This document shows positions 41,192 to 49,461 of a stretch of DNA of 64,000 bases, piece after piece; positions within the stretch are counted from its first letter, which is position 1, and the number at the start of each line of letters is the position of its first letter. Below the pieces are notes generated by a model that was not told the DNA's origin, searched no databases, and saw nothing but the letters and a program-made list of their open reading frames with translations. A program made the position numbers and the translations under genes. Origin of the DNA: Arthrobacter sp. OAP107 (GTDB lineage: Bacteria; Actinomycetota; Actinomycetes; Actinomycetales; Micrococcaceae); NCBI RefSeq assembly GCF_040546765.1, contig NZ_JBEPOK010000001.1:1364001-1428000 (forward strand), given 5' to 3'.

Positions 41192-42352
41192 GTGACGATA
41201 ACCAAGGGCGGCCAGCCCGCAGAGGAGTCCCCGGCGCCCGCCGCCGGTGGCGGAGATCCCGACGGAACCGGGGACGCCCGCCGGTGGCGGCATGGCCGGG
41301 GCCGGGATCCCCGCATCTCCGCGATGACACTGTCCGGGCTTCTGGCGCTCGGGCTCGGCGTGACGGCCGCCGTCCTGCCCGTCCCGTATGTGGTGGAATC
41401 ACCCGGGCCCACGTTCAACACACTCGGCACGGAGAATACGAAGCCCGTGATCAGCGTTTCCGGCCGCGAGACGTTCCCGGCCAAGGGAAACCTCGACCTC
41501 ACCACCGTCTACGTCGACGGCGGCCCCAACGGTCCCGTGAGCGTCTTTGAGGCGTTCTCGGCCTGGCTTGACGGCTCCAAGGCGGTGTACCCCGAGGAAC
41601 TGATCTTCCCGACAGGCGTCACCAAGGAGGAATCGCAGCAGGAGAGCGCCGTGGCCATGGCCACGTCACAGGAGAACGCCGTGGCGGCGGCCCTGAAGGG
41701 GCTCGACATCGCCTACACCCAGAAGCTCGAAGTGGCGGACCTGTCCGAGGGCTCGGCCGCGCAGGGCAAATTGCAGAAGGGTGACGTCTTCACCTCCATC
41801 AACGCCAAACCCGTCACGTCACTTGAGGTGATCCAGGACGAACTGGCCGCCGGAAAGGGAAAGCCCGCCGTCGTCGTCGTAAACCGGGACGGCAAGCAGG
41901 TGACCGAAACGGTGACACCGGCGAAGAACCCGTCCGGACGGTACATCCTGGGCGTCCTGCTGCAGTACCGCTTCACTTTCCCGTTCGACGTGAAGATCTC
42001 CCTGGACAAGGTGGGCGGCCCGAGCGCCGGAATGATGTTCGCCCTGGGAATCATGGACACCCTGACGCCCGGGGACCTCACCGGCGGAAAACACATCGCC
42101 GGGACGGGCACCATCAGCCCCGACGGTGTGGTGGGCCCGATCGGGGGCATCGCGGTGAAGATGCACGGTGCCCGGGCCGACGGCGCCACCATGTTCCTGG
42201 CCCCGGCGGCGAACTGCACAGAGGTCGTTGGGCATATTCCGGACGGGCTGCAGGTGGTCAAGGTGGAAAACCTGGACGAGGCAAAGTCCGCCGTGGAGCT
42301 GGCCGCCACGGGCGCCGACACCTCGGGACTTCCGGGCTGCACCAACAACTAG
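41192..42352 (+). CDS. Membrane-anchored PDZ/Lon-type serine protease (YlbL family)
   Basis: One N-terminal membrane helix (LSGLLALGLGVTAAVLPVPYV), then a PDZ domain (LSEGSAAQGKLQKGDVFTSI, core SAAQGKLQKGDVF) and a C-terminal Lon/S16 peptidase domain with the Ser-Lys dyad: Ser in GGPSAGMMFALGI (~residue 277) and Lys in AVKMHGARADGA (~residue 322). Predicted to act on the outer face of the membrane. GTG 41192 has GGAGAGG seven bases upstream. Same family and neighbours as Rv3194c of M. tuberculosis. Followed by the UPF0182 gene. Confidence 0.9.
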   Translation: MTITKGGQPAEESPAPAAGGGDPDGTGDARRWRHGRGRDPRISAMTLSGLLALGLGVTAAVLPVPYVVESPGPTFNTLGTENTKPVISVSGRETFPAKGNLDLTTVYVDGGPNGPVSVFEAFSAWLDGSKAVYPEELIFPTGVTKEESQQESAVAMATSQENAVAAALKGLDIAYTQKLEVADLSEGSAAQGKLQKGDVFTSINAKPVTSLEVIQDELAAGKGKPAVVVVNRDGKQVTETVTPAKNPSGRYILGVLLQYRFTFPFDVKISLDKVGGPSAGMMFALGIMDTLTPGDLTGGKHIAGTGTISPDGVVGPIGGIAVKMHGARADGATMFLAPAANCTEVVGHIPDGLQVVKVENLDEAKSAVELAATGADTSGLPGCTNN

Positions 42353-42475
42353 ACTAAATCGAGGAACTAAGGCTCCGGTCCGCTCGTGGCACTAATTGAG
42401 AGCCGGTGCCCTGCAGGCCCGCCACTGAAAACTTAAGATCAAGACCAGCAACTGACACAGCTATGAGGTACGAGT
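42353..42475 (+). promoter_or_regulatory. Short intergenic region before the UPF0182 gene
   Basis: 123 bases without a gene. GAGG at 42465-42468 is seven bases before the TTG at 42476, which supports that unusual start codon. No terminator hairpin is evident after the PDZ protease, so the two genes may be co-transcribed. Confidence 0.4.
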
Positions 42476-45466
42476 TTGTCCCGTCCTGCCAGCCCCACCC
42501 CGCCCGGAAAACTCCAGACAAGGCGCGGTGCATTGACGCCCACGCTCATCGTCGTTGCGCTGGTTGTTGTCGGGTTCATCTTCTTCGCCAACGTGTGGAC
42601 GGACGTCCTGTGGTACCAGCAGCTTGGCTACTTCGAGGTGTTCCTGACTGAGAACCTGGCGAGGATCGGCATTTTCGCCGCCGGCTTCCTCCTCATGTTC
42701 GCGGCCGTGTTTTACGCGATCCGGATCGCTTACCACGCCCGGCCCGTCTATGCGCCGGACTCGGAAATCCGGGACAACCTCAACCGCTACCAGGCGCAGC
42801 TGGAACCCGTGCGGCGCGTGGTCATGATCGGGCTGCCCGTGCTGTTCGGGCTCTTCGCCGGCAGCGCGGCCTCCAGCCAGTGGCAGAAGGTCATGCTGTT
42901 CTTCAACCAGGAGTCCTTCGGCCAGAACGATCCGGAGTTCGGACTCGACATCGGCTTCTACCTGATGACGCTGCCGTTCCTGGGCTTCGTCACCGGTTTC
43001 CTGATCAGCGTGGCGATCGTGGCCGGCATCGCGGGCATCCTCACGCACTACCTGTACGGCAGCATCAGGATCATGGAACGCGGCATCTTCACCAGCCGCG
43101 CGGCGCAGATCCACCTCGCCGTTACCGGTGCCTCCTTCCTGATCCTGCTGGGCATCAACTTCTGGCTAGACCGCTACTCCGCACTGCAGAACAGCGGCGG
43201 ACGCTGGGCCGGCGCGCTGTACACCGATGTCAACGCCGTCATCCCGACCAAGGCGATCCTGGCCGTCGCGGCGGCCCTCGTCGCCATCCTCTTCATCGTC
43301 GCTGCCGTCATCGGCAAGTGGCGGCTCCCGGTAATCGGCACGGCCATGCTGATCATCACCTCCATCCTGGCCGGCGGCGTCTACCCGTGGGTCATCCAGC
43401 AGTTCCAGGTCCGCCCGTCCGAGCAGACCCTGGAACGGAAGTACATCGAGCGCAACATCGGCATGACCCGGGCGGCCTACGGCCTGGACCAGGTGAAGGT
43501 GGAGCGGTACAACGCCACCACCACCACGACAGCCGGCGCCCTGGCCCCGGACGCGCAGACCACGGCCAACATCCGGCTCCTGGACCCGAACCTGATCTCG
43601 GACGCCTTCTCGCAGCTTGAGCAGTTCCGCCCTTACTACCAGTTCCCCAAGGCACTCAACGTGGACCGGTACATGGTGGATGGCAAGATGCAGGACACCG
43701 TCATCGCGGTGCGCGAGCTGAACCCGGACGGCCTCGCCGCCGACCAGCAGTCCTGGCTGAACCGCCACGTCGTCTACACCCACGGCTACGGTGTTGTTGC
43801 CGCGAAGGGCAACAAGTTCACGGTTGACGGAAAGCCGGAGTTCCTGCAGTCCGGCATCCCGTCCACCGGCGTTCTCGGCAATGACCAGACCTACGAACCG
43901 CGCATCTACTTCGGCGAGGATTCCCCGGAATACTCGATTGTGGGTGCTCCGGAAGGCGCGCCGCACCGCGAACAGGACCGCCCGGCCTCCAAGGAGGGCG
44001 GCGAAACGCAGTACACGTTCACCGGAAACGGCGGCCCGAACGTCGGCAGCTTCTTCAACAAGGTTCTCTACTCGATCAAGTTCCAGTCCTCGGACCTGCT
44101 GCTGTCCGACGGCGTGAACGAGGCCTCCCAGATCCTGTACGAACGCAACCCGCGGGAACGCGTGCAGAAGGTTGCTCCTTACCTGACGGTGGACGGCAAC
44201 GCCTACCCCGCCGTGGTTGACGGCCGGGTCAAGTGGATCGTGGACGGCTACACCACCAGCCAGTACTACCCGTACTCGCAGCAGGAACAGCTCTCCGACG
44301 CCACCACGGATTCACAGACCACGGCCGGCCGCAACGTGGCGCTGCCCAACAGCTCAGTCAACTACATCCGCAACTCGGTCAAGGCCACCGTGGACGCCTA
44401 CGACGGTTCCGTGACACTGTACGCGTGGGATGACCAGGATCCCCTCCTGAAGGCCTGGCAGAAGGTGTTCCCTTCCACCCTGAAGCCCTACTCGGAGATG
44501 TCCGCCGCTGTTATGAGCCACGTCCGCTACCCGGAGGACCTGTTCAAGGTCCAGCGTGAGCTGCTGGGCCGCTACCACGTGACGGATCCGGTGAGCTTCT
44601 ACAAGAACGACGACGCGTGGAGCGTTCCGAACGATCCCACCGTGTCGCAGGAGGTCAAGCAGCCGCCGTTCTACATGTCGCTGCAGATGCCGGACCAGAA
44701 GACACCGGCGTTCCAGCTGACCTCGTCCTATATTCCGCAGGTGGTCAACAACAACGCGCGCAACGTCCTGTACGGCTTCCTCGCAGCTGATTCCGACGCG
44801 GGCTCGAAGAAGGGCGTGAAGTCCGAGAGCTACGGGCAGCTGCGGCTCCTGCAGGTCCCGCCCGAAGCCCAGGTGCCCGGCCCCGGCCAGGCACAGAACA
44901 AGTTCAACTCGGATCCCGCGGTCTCGCAGGCCCTGAACCTGCTGCGGCAGGGCGCGTCGGATGTGCTCAACGGCAACCTGCTGACACTTCCCGCGGCCCG
45001 CGGCATGCTCTACATACAGCCCGTCTACCTCAAGTCCACAGGTGAGACCTCCTACCCGACCCTGCAGCGGGTGCTCGTGGCCTTCGGTGACAAGATCGGC
45101 TTCGCGCCCACCCTGGACGAGGCCCTCAACCAGCTGTTTGGCGGCCGGTCCGGGGCCCAGGCCGGGGACTCGCCGAACAACGGCAAGACACCGACGACAC
45201 CGGGCGGCGGGACGACACCGCCGTCCACGGGTTCGGAGGATGCCAAGGCAGCACTGAAGGCTGCCCTGGATGAGGCGAACGCGGCCATCAAGGCAGGCCA
45301 GGCTGCGCTGGCCAAGGGTGACTTCGCGGCGTACGGCGAGCAGCAGAAGAAGCTGTCCGCCGCGCTGCAGAAGGCTCTCGACGCGGAGGCGAAGCTGGGC
45401 AGCACCGGAACTGCCAGCACCCCGACGTCGCCATCCGCGACACCGACGCCGACACCCAGCGGCTGA
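42476..45466 (+). CDS. UPF0182 family large membrane protein
   Basis: About 996 residues. Seven predicted membrane helices in the first ~310 residues (for example LIVVALVVVGFIFFANVW and VVMIGLPVLFGLFAGSAAS), then a large extracytoplasmic domain (~315-880, with many Tyr/Pro/Asn motifs such as YYPYSQQEQ and ARGMLYIQPVYL), and a Gly/Thr/Pro linker followed by a short Ala-rich helical tail ending in TPTPTPSG. Function unknown; conserved throughout Actinobacteria and also in cyanobacteria. TTG start with GAGG seven bases upstream. A strong terminator follows. Confidence 0.92.
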   Translation: MSRPASPTPPGKLQTRRGALTPTLIVVALVVVGFIFFANVWTDVLWYQQLGYFEVFLTENLARIGIFAAGFLLMFAAVFYAIRIAYHARPVYAPDSEIRDNLNRYQAQLEPVRRVVMIGLPVLFGLFAGSAASSQWQKVMLFFNQESFGQNDPEFGLDIGFYLMTLPFLGFVTGFLISVAIVAGIAGILTHYLYGSIRIMERGIFTSRAAQIHLAVTGASFLILLGINFWLDRYSALQNSGGRWAGALYTDVNAVIPTKAILAVAAALVAILFIVAAVIGKWRLPVIGTAMLIITSILAGGVYPWVIQQFQVRPSEQTLERKYIERNIGMTRAAYGLDQVKVERYNATTTTTAGALAPDAQTTANIRLLDPNLISDAFSQLEQFRPYYQFPKALNVDRYMVDGKMQDTVIAVRELNPDGLAADQQSWLNRHVVYTHGYGVVAAKGNKFTVDGKPEFLQSGIPSTGVLGNDQTYEPRIYFGEDSPEYSIVGAPEGAPHREQDRPASKEGGETQYTFTGNGGPNVGSFFNKVLYSIKFQSSDLLLSDGVNEASQILYERNPRERVQKVAPYLTVDGNAYPAVVDGRVKWIVDGYTTSQYYPYSQQEQLSDATTDSQTTAGRNVALPNSSVNYIRNSVKATVDAYDGSVTLYAWDDQDPLLKAWQKVFPSTLKPYSEMSAAVMSHVRYPEDLFKVQRELLGRYHVTDPVSFYKNDDAWSVPNDPTVSQEVKQPPFYMSLQMPDQKTPAFQLTSSYIPQVVNNNARNVLYGFLAADSDAGSKKGVKSESYGQLRLLQVPPEAQVPGPGQAQNKFNSDPAVSQALNLLRQGASDVLNGNLLTLPAARGMLYIQPVYLKSTGETSYPTLQRVLVAFGDKIGFAPTLDEALNQLFGGRSGAQAGDSPNNGKTPTTPGGGTTPPSTGSEDAKAALKAALDEANAAIKAGQAALAKGDFAAYGEQQKKLSAALQKALDAEAKLGSTGTASTPTSPSATPTPTPSG

Positions 45467-45485
45467 TCGGCAGCCTGATCGACTG

Positions 45486-45525
45486 AAAGGCCGGCCCTCC
45501 CGGCGAAGGGGAGGGCCGGCCTTTT
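45486..45525 (+). terminator. Intrinsic terminator of the UPF0182 gene
   Basis: AAAGGCCGGCCCTCCC (45486-45501) pairs exactly with its complement (45509-45524) across a 7-base loop, ending in four Ts. It begins about 20 bases after the stop codon. Confidence 0.92.
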
Positions 45526-45576
45526 CCGTAGGAGAGAGCCTTGGCCTGCTGGAGACGCAGATCACGTCGTTTGGAT

Positions 45577-45605
45577 TTGGCCTCCTGTTCACCGGCCGGT
45601 AGAGT
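45577..45605 (+). promoter_or_regulatory. Promoter of the first initiator tRNA
   Basis: TTGGCC (45577-45582), a 17-base spacer, and TAGAGT (45600-45605) form a standard-spaced promoter. Transcription would start about 5-7 bases before the tRNA. Confidence 0.5.
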
Positions 45606-45616
45606 AGTTCTTGCGA

Positions 45617-45690
45617 CGCGGGGTGGAGCAGTTCGGTAGCTCGCTGGGCTCATAACCCAGAGGTCACAGGTTCAAATCCTGTCCCCGCAA
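45617..45690 (+). tRNA. Initiator tRNA-fMet (anticodon CAT), copy 1
   Basis: Full cloverleaf in 74 bases: acceptor CGCGGGG paired with CCCCGCA, anticodon loop CTCATAA, and T-arm CAGGTTCAAATCCTG. Initiator features are present: the unpaired C1-A72 and three consecutive G-C pairs (GGG/CCC) in the anticodon stem. The 3' CCA is not encoded (CTG follows), so it must be added by tRNA nucleotidyltransferase. Identical in its 74 bases to copy 2. Confidence 0.97.
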
Positions 45691-45696
45691 CTGAAG

Positions 45697-45734
45697 AAAA
45701 AACCCGGATCACCGCATGGTGGTCCGGGTTTTTT
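45697..45734 (+). terminator. Terminator of the first initiator tRNA
   Basis: Six As plus CCCGGA pair with TCCGGG plus six Ts; an inner CACC/GGTG stem closes a GCAT tetraloop. A strong intrinsic terminator seven bases after the tRNA. Confidence 0.95.
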
Positions 45735-45786
45735 GCTGTCCGGCTGACGGCCGACTGCGCGATGGGCTTAGCGGCACGGACCAAGC

Positions 45787-45836
45787 GGCCGTGGTCCAAG
45801 CCGCCGCAAAAGGCCGTGGTCAAAGCCGCCGCAAAA
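45787..45836 (+). repeat. 25-bp tandem duplication upstream of the second tRNA
   Basis: Two adjacent 25-base units (45787-45811 and 45812-45836) starting GGCCGTGGTC differ at one base. They sit directly before the promoter-like TAGGGT/TACAGT region of the second tRNA, so the duplication may have altered its upstream promoter region. Confidence 0.85.
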
Positions 45837-45859
45837 GTAGGGTACAGTTGATCAAGCGA

Positions 45860-45933
45860 CGCGGGGTGGAGCAGTTCGGTAGCTCGCTGGGCTCATAACC
45901 CAGAGGTCACAGGTTCAAATCCTGTCCCCGCAA
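45860..45933 (+). tRNA. Initiator tRNA-fMet (anticodon CAT), copy 2
   Basis: Identical in all 74 bases to the copy at 45617, with the same C1-A72 mismatch and GGG/CCC anticodon stem. Here the 3' CCA is encoded (45934-45936), unlike copy 1. A TANNNT-type -10 (TAGGGT 45838-45843 or TACAGT 45843-45848) lies just upstream. Confidence 0.97.
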
Positions 45934-45938
45934 CCATG

Positions 45939-45977
45939 AAGAGGCCCCGACCGGTGACATACCGGTCGGGGCCTCTT
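45939..45977 (+). terminator. Terminator of the second initiator tRNA
   Basis: AAGAGGCCCCGACCGGT pairs with its exact complement around a 5-base GACAT loop, followed by TGCTTT. It starts immediately after the encoded CCA. Confidence 0.9.
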
Positions 45978-46096
45978 GCTTTCCCGGTAGCTTTTGTTCA
46001 CGTATTGGCTGTTCCTAGTATTCTCTTTCGCAGGGCCCGAGCGTTTCTGCGGGGCAGATGCCCGACCAAGCCATCCTCGAGAGGAATGTAGTTTCG

Positions 46097-47032
46097 ATGT
46101 CCACAACGAAGAACAAAACCGGCACTGCGAAAGGCAAGCGGTCCAGGCTCTACTGGACGGTGCCGGCGGTCCTCGTGGCTGCAGTGCTGGTGGTTCTGCT
46201 CGCAAAGTGGGCCACGGGCCTCTCCGGCGTACAGTCCTTCCTGGCTTCTTACCCGGGGCACTCGGAGCTTCCTGCCGGCGCCCCCGTCGGCTTCCCGGCC
46301 TGGCTGGCGTGGCAGCACTTCCTGAACGCGTTCTTCCTGCTGCTTATCATCCGTTCGGGGTGGCAGGTCCGCACCACCACCCGCCCCGCAGGCTACTGGA
46401 CCCGGAACAACAAGGGGTTCATCAAAACCAGGACGGCGCCCACCAAGATCAGCCTCGATCTCTGGTTCCACCTCACCCTCGATGCGCTGTGGATCCTGAA
46501 CGGGCTGGTCTTTGTGATCCTGCTCTTCGCAACCGGTCAGTGGACCCGGATCGTCCCTACGTCGTGGGATGTTTTCCCCAACGCCGTCTCGGCCGCCCTG
46601 CAGTACGCGTCGCTGAACTGGCCCACGGAGGACGGCTGGGTGAACTACAACGCCCTGCAGCTGCTGGCCTACTTCGCCACGGTGTTCATCGCTGCTCCGC
46701 TGGCCTTCATCACCGGCCTGCGGATGTCCGCCGCGTGGCCCAAAAAGGCGGCCGGGCTGAACAAGGCCTTCCCCATCGAGGCCGCCCGCGCAGTGCATTT
46801 CCCGGTGATGATCTACTTCGTGGCCTTCATCGTGGTGCACGTGTTCCTGGTTCTGGCCACGGGCGCGCTCCGGAACCTCAACCACATGTACGGCGGGAGC
46901 GATGACGTGAGCTGGGTCGGCTTCTGGTTCTGCGTCGCATCGGTCGCGGTCATGGTGGGAGCCTGGTTCCTGGCCCGGCCGCTGTTCCTGCGGCCCATCG
47001 CATCGCTCATGGGCAAGGTCACCAACCGGTAG
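46097..47032 (+). CDS. Cytochrome b561-type membrane protein (cytochrome b/b6 domain)
   Basis: About 311 residues with five or more membrane helices and histidines in the helices that would ligate two b haems: AWQHFLNAFFLLL, WFHLTLDALWIL, and AVHFPVMIYFVAFIVVHVFL (core: HFPVMIYFVAFIVVHV). Resembles the membrane anchor of formate dehydrogenase or molybdopterin oxidoreductases and the YedZ/b561 group. No partner oxidoreductase gene is present in the window, so the electron donor is unknown. ATG 46097 is the best start, though GAGAGG lies rather far upstream (~12 bases). Confidence 0.82.
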   Translation: MSTTKNKTGTAKGKRSRLYWTVPAVLVAAVLVVLLAKWATGLSGVQSFLASYPGHSELPAGAPVGFPAWLAWQHFLNAFFLLLIIRSGWQVRTTTRPAGYWTRNNKGFIKTRTAPTKISLDLWFHLTLDALWILNGLVFVILLFATGQWTRIVPTSWDVFPNAVSAALQYASLNWPTEDGWVNYNALQLLAYFATVFIAAPLAFITGLRMSAAWPKKAAGLNKAFPIEAARAVHFPVMIYFVAFIVVHVFLVLATGALRNLNHMYGGSDDVSWVGFWFCVASVAVMVGAWFLARPLFLRPIASLMGKVTNR

Positions 47033-47036
47033 CTTC

Positions 47037-48461
47037 TCACTCCTCCTTGAGCCGCTGGTAGGTGTCCAGCGCCCGTTCCCTGGACTCCTGCAGGCCCACC
47101 AGAGGCTCCGGGTAACCGGGAGCCGCTGACGGATTCTTCCACGGCTCATGCACGGCGCGGTCATCCAGGTCCGCCAGTTCCGGGACGTAGCCGCGAAGGT
47201 AACTGCCCCCGGCGTCGAACTTCCTGCTCTGCGTCACCGGATTGAAGATCCGGAAGTAAGGGGAGGCGTCCGCGCCTGAGCCCGCCACCCACTGCCAGTT
47301 GGCCGGGTTGTTGGCCGCGTCGGCGTCGACGAGGGTGTCCCAGAACCAGGCCTCGCCCACCCGCCAGTCGGCAAGCATGTTTTTCACCAGGAATGACGCC
47401 GCAGCCATGCGGACCCTGTTGTGCATCCAGCCGGTCTGCCACAGTTGCCGCATGCCGGCGTCCACGAGCGGGTAGCCGGTACGCCCCTGTTGCCAGGCCT
47501 CCAGTTCGGCGTCCGACGGCGTTTGCCAGGCAAAGTGGTCAAACTCCCGGCGGTAGTTTTGGGTGGGCAGATCCGGATTTTCGAAAAGCAGCTGCCAGCA
47601 GAATTCGCGCCAGCCCAGTTCGCTCCGGAAAATCCCGACGCCGGCCGGTGCGTGTCGCGGGAAGCGTTCCCGGAGGGAATGCCATACGCGGAAAGGACTG
47701 ATCTCGCCGAAGCGCAGGTGCGGCGAGAGGCGGCTGGTGCCCTCGACACCGGGCAAGTCACGGCCCCTGCCGTAATCTTCCACGGGACCGTCCAGGAAAT
47801 CGTCCAGCCGATCGTGGGCGCCGTCCTCGCCCGGAGTCCAGGTCGCTGCGAGGCCGCCGCTCCAGTCCGGCCGCCGGGGAAGGAGCCGCCAGCTGTCCAG
47901 CCGGTCACCGGCCGGTGGCCGCCCCGCGGTTGCTGCTGCGGGCTCTGGGAACCGGTCCGGGGGATCGGCGGGAAGCCGCGGTTCTGCACCGGCTAGGCAG
48001 GAGCGCCAGAACGGCGTGAAGACCTTGTACGGTCCGCCCGAGCCTGTTCGCACAGTCCAGGGCTCGAACAGCAGGTTCGCCTGGAAGCTGGTGGCCTCGA
48101 TGCCCTGTCCGGCCGCCCACTCCTTGATGCCGGCGTCGATGGTCCGCTCCGGCTGGCCGTACCGCCGGTTCCAGAACAACCTCTCCGCACCGGTCTCAGC
48201 GGCCAGCTCCTCGATGAGCGGAGCGGCGGCTCCGCGGCGCAACAGCAGCCGCGACCCGTGTGCTTCGAGGCTCGAGGCGAGGGCGGACAATGATCGGTGG
48301 AGCCACCACCTGGCTGCGGCGCCCAGCGGGCGGATGCCGGGGGAGTCCTCGTCGAGGATGTAGACGACGGTTAGCGGATCCGGCAACGCAGCTGCTGCGG
48401 CGAGGGCGGGGTTGTCGTCGAGCCGGAGGTCGTCCCGGAGCCAGACAATGGTGGAAGCCAT
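47037..48461 (-). CDS. phr: Deoxyribodipyrimidine photolyase
   Basis: Light-dependent repair of cyclobutane pyrimidine dimers. N-terminal photolyase domain (TIVWLRDDLRLDDNPAL) and FAD-binding C-terminal domain with LSPHLRFGEISPF, SELGWREFCWQLLF, GMRQLWQTGWMHNRVRM (quoted as RQLWQTGWMHNRVRM), WVAGSGADASPYFRIFNP and QSRKFD. These fit class I CPD photolyase rather than a plant-like cryptochrome. ATG 48461 follows TAGCGT plus six bases (GAAACC) and has no ribosome binding site, suggesting a leaderless mRNA. Convergent with the cytochrome b gene (4-base gap). Confidence 0.94.
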   Translation of the reverse strand: MASTIVWLRDDLRLDDNPALAAAAALPDPLTVVYILDEDSPGIRPLGAAARWWLHRSLSALASSLEAHGSRLLLRRGAAAPLIEELAAETGAERLFWNRRYGQPERTIDAGIKEWAAGQGIEATSFQANLLFEPWTVRTGSGGPYKVFTPFWRSCLAGAEPRLPADPPDRFPEPAAATAGRPPAGDRLDSWRLLPRRPDWSGGLAATWTPGEDGAHDRLDDFLDGPVEDYGRGRDLPGVEGTSRLSPHLRFGEISPFRVWHSLRERFPRHAPAGVGIFRSELGWREFCWQLLFENPDLPTQNYRREFDHFAWQTPSDAELEAWQQGRTGYPLVDAGMRQLWQTGWMHNRVRMAAASFLVKNMLADWRVGEAWFWDTLVDADAANNPANWQWVAGSGADASPYFRIFNPVTQSRKFDAGGSYLRGYVPELADLDDRAVHEPWKNPSAAPGYPEPLVGLQESRERALDTYQRLKEE

Positions 48462-48560
48462 GGTTTCACGCTACACGGACCGGGGACGGCGGAGGTCGGG
48501 ATCCCGGTGGATCCCGGCCTCTGCCGGTGAAGCTGACGGCGACTCAGGTTCAGTACGTGC

Positions 48561-49352
48561 CTACAGCTTGTCGAAATCCGCCTCATCCACCGTGGAATGC
48601 GACGCCGACGAAGCCGTGTCACCGGCCCCGATGGCGGGCTTGGCGTTGCCTGACTTCAGCGCGGCAAGCCGGGCCTCGATCTCGGTCTGCTCGCCGAGGT
48701 CCTCGAGCTGGTTGAACTGGGCGTCGAGGCTCGAAGCGGCAAGTTCCTGCTGGCCGCGGACCTTGGCCTCTTCGCGCCGGATCTTTTCTTCGAAGCGGCC
48801 CACCTCGCTGGTGGGGTCCATGAAATCGATGCTCTTGAGCGCATCATGGACCTGCGACTGGGCGGCGGCCGTCTTCGAACGGGCCACGAGTTCGTTGCGC
48901 TTGCTGGTCAGCTGGTTCAGCTTGCCCTTCATCTGGTCCAGCCCGGTCTTGAGCCGGTCCACCACCTCGGTCTGGGAGGCGATATTCGGCTCAGCGGCCT
49001 TTGCCTCGTTCTCCGACGACATCTGGCGTTGCAGGGCCACCTTGGCAAGATTGTCGAACTTCTGGGCGTCGGCCGCGTTGCCGGCGCTGCGGAACTCATC
49101 AGCCTTGCGGGACGCGGCCAGGGCCTTGTTGCCCCAGTCCTGCGCGTTCTTGATGTCCTCGTTGTAGTCGTCCTGGAGCATGCGCAGGTTTCCGATGGTC
49201 TGGGCCACCGCGGACTCGGCCTCGGCAATGTTGTTGGTGTAGTCCCGGACCATCTGATCCAGCATTTTCTGCGGATCCTCGGCCTGGTCCAGGAGCGAAT
49301 TGATGTTTGCCTTCGCCAGCTGCGCCATGCGGCCGAAAATGGACTGCTTCAT
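48561..49352 (-). CDS. pspA: PspA/IM30 family membrane-stress protein
   Basis: 263-residue, almost wholly helical coiled-coil protein. N-terminal amphipathic helix SIFGRMAQLAKANINSLLD (membrane binding), then ESAVAQTIGNLRMLQDDY and long Glu/Lys/Arg/Gln heptads (residues ~30-215), as in PspA/Vipp1 (ESCRT-III-like). The tail is Ala/Ser/Asp-rich. Maintains membrane integrity and proton-motive force under stress. AAAGG seven bases before the ATG. It lies 109 bases downstream of the TPM-domain gene on the same strand; the two are usual partners. Confidence 0.92.
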   Translation of the reverse strand: MKQSIFGRMAQLAKANINSLLDQAEDPQKMLDQMVRDYTNNIAEAESAVAQTIGNLRMLQDDYNEDIKNAQDWGNKALAASRKADEFRSAGNAADAQKFDNLAKVALQRQMSSENEAKAAEPNIASQTEVVDRLKTGLDQMKGKLNQLTSKRNELVARSKTAAAQSQVHDALKSIDFMDPTSEVGRFEEKIRREEAKVRGQQELAASSLDAQFNQLEDLGEQTEIEARLAALKSGNAKPAIGAGDTASSASHSTVDEADFDKL

Positions 49353-49461
49353 GGTGTTACCTTTCGTCCTGCTCCGAATGTGCCACTGAGTTCAGTGAAC
49401 AGTTGTGTACCGTTTTTACCGGCCGGCCCGGTTGCACGGGCCGGGGCTTAGTCTGTGCCGG

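Noticed and set aside
45787..45836. 25-bp tandem repeat as a mobile-element footprint
   Set aside because: Two copies in direct contact without terminal inverted repeats or a transposase; a slippage duplication explains it.
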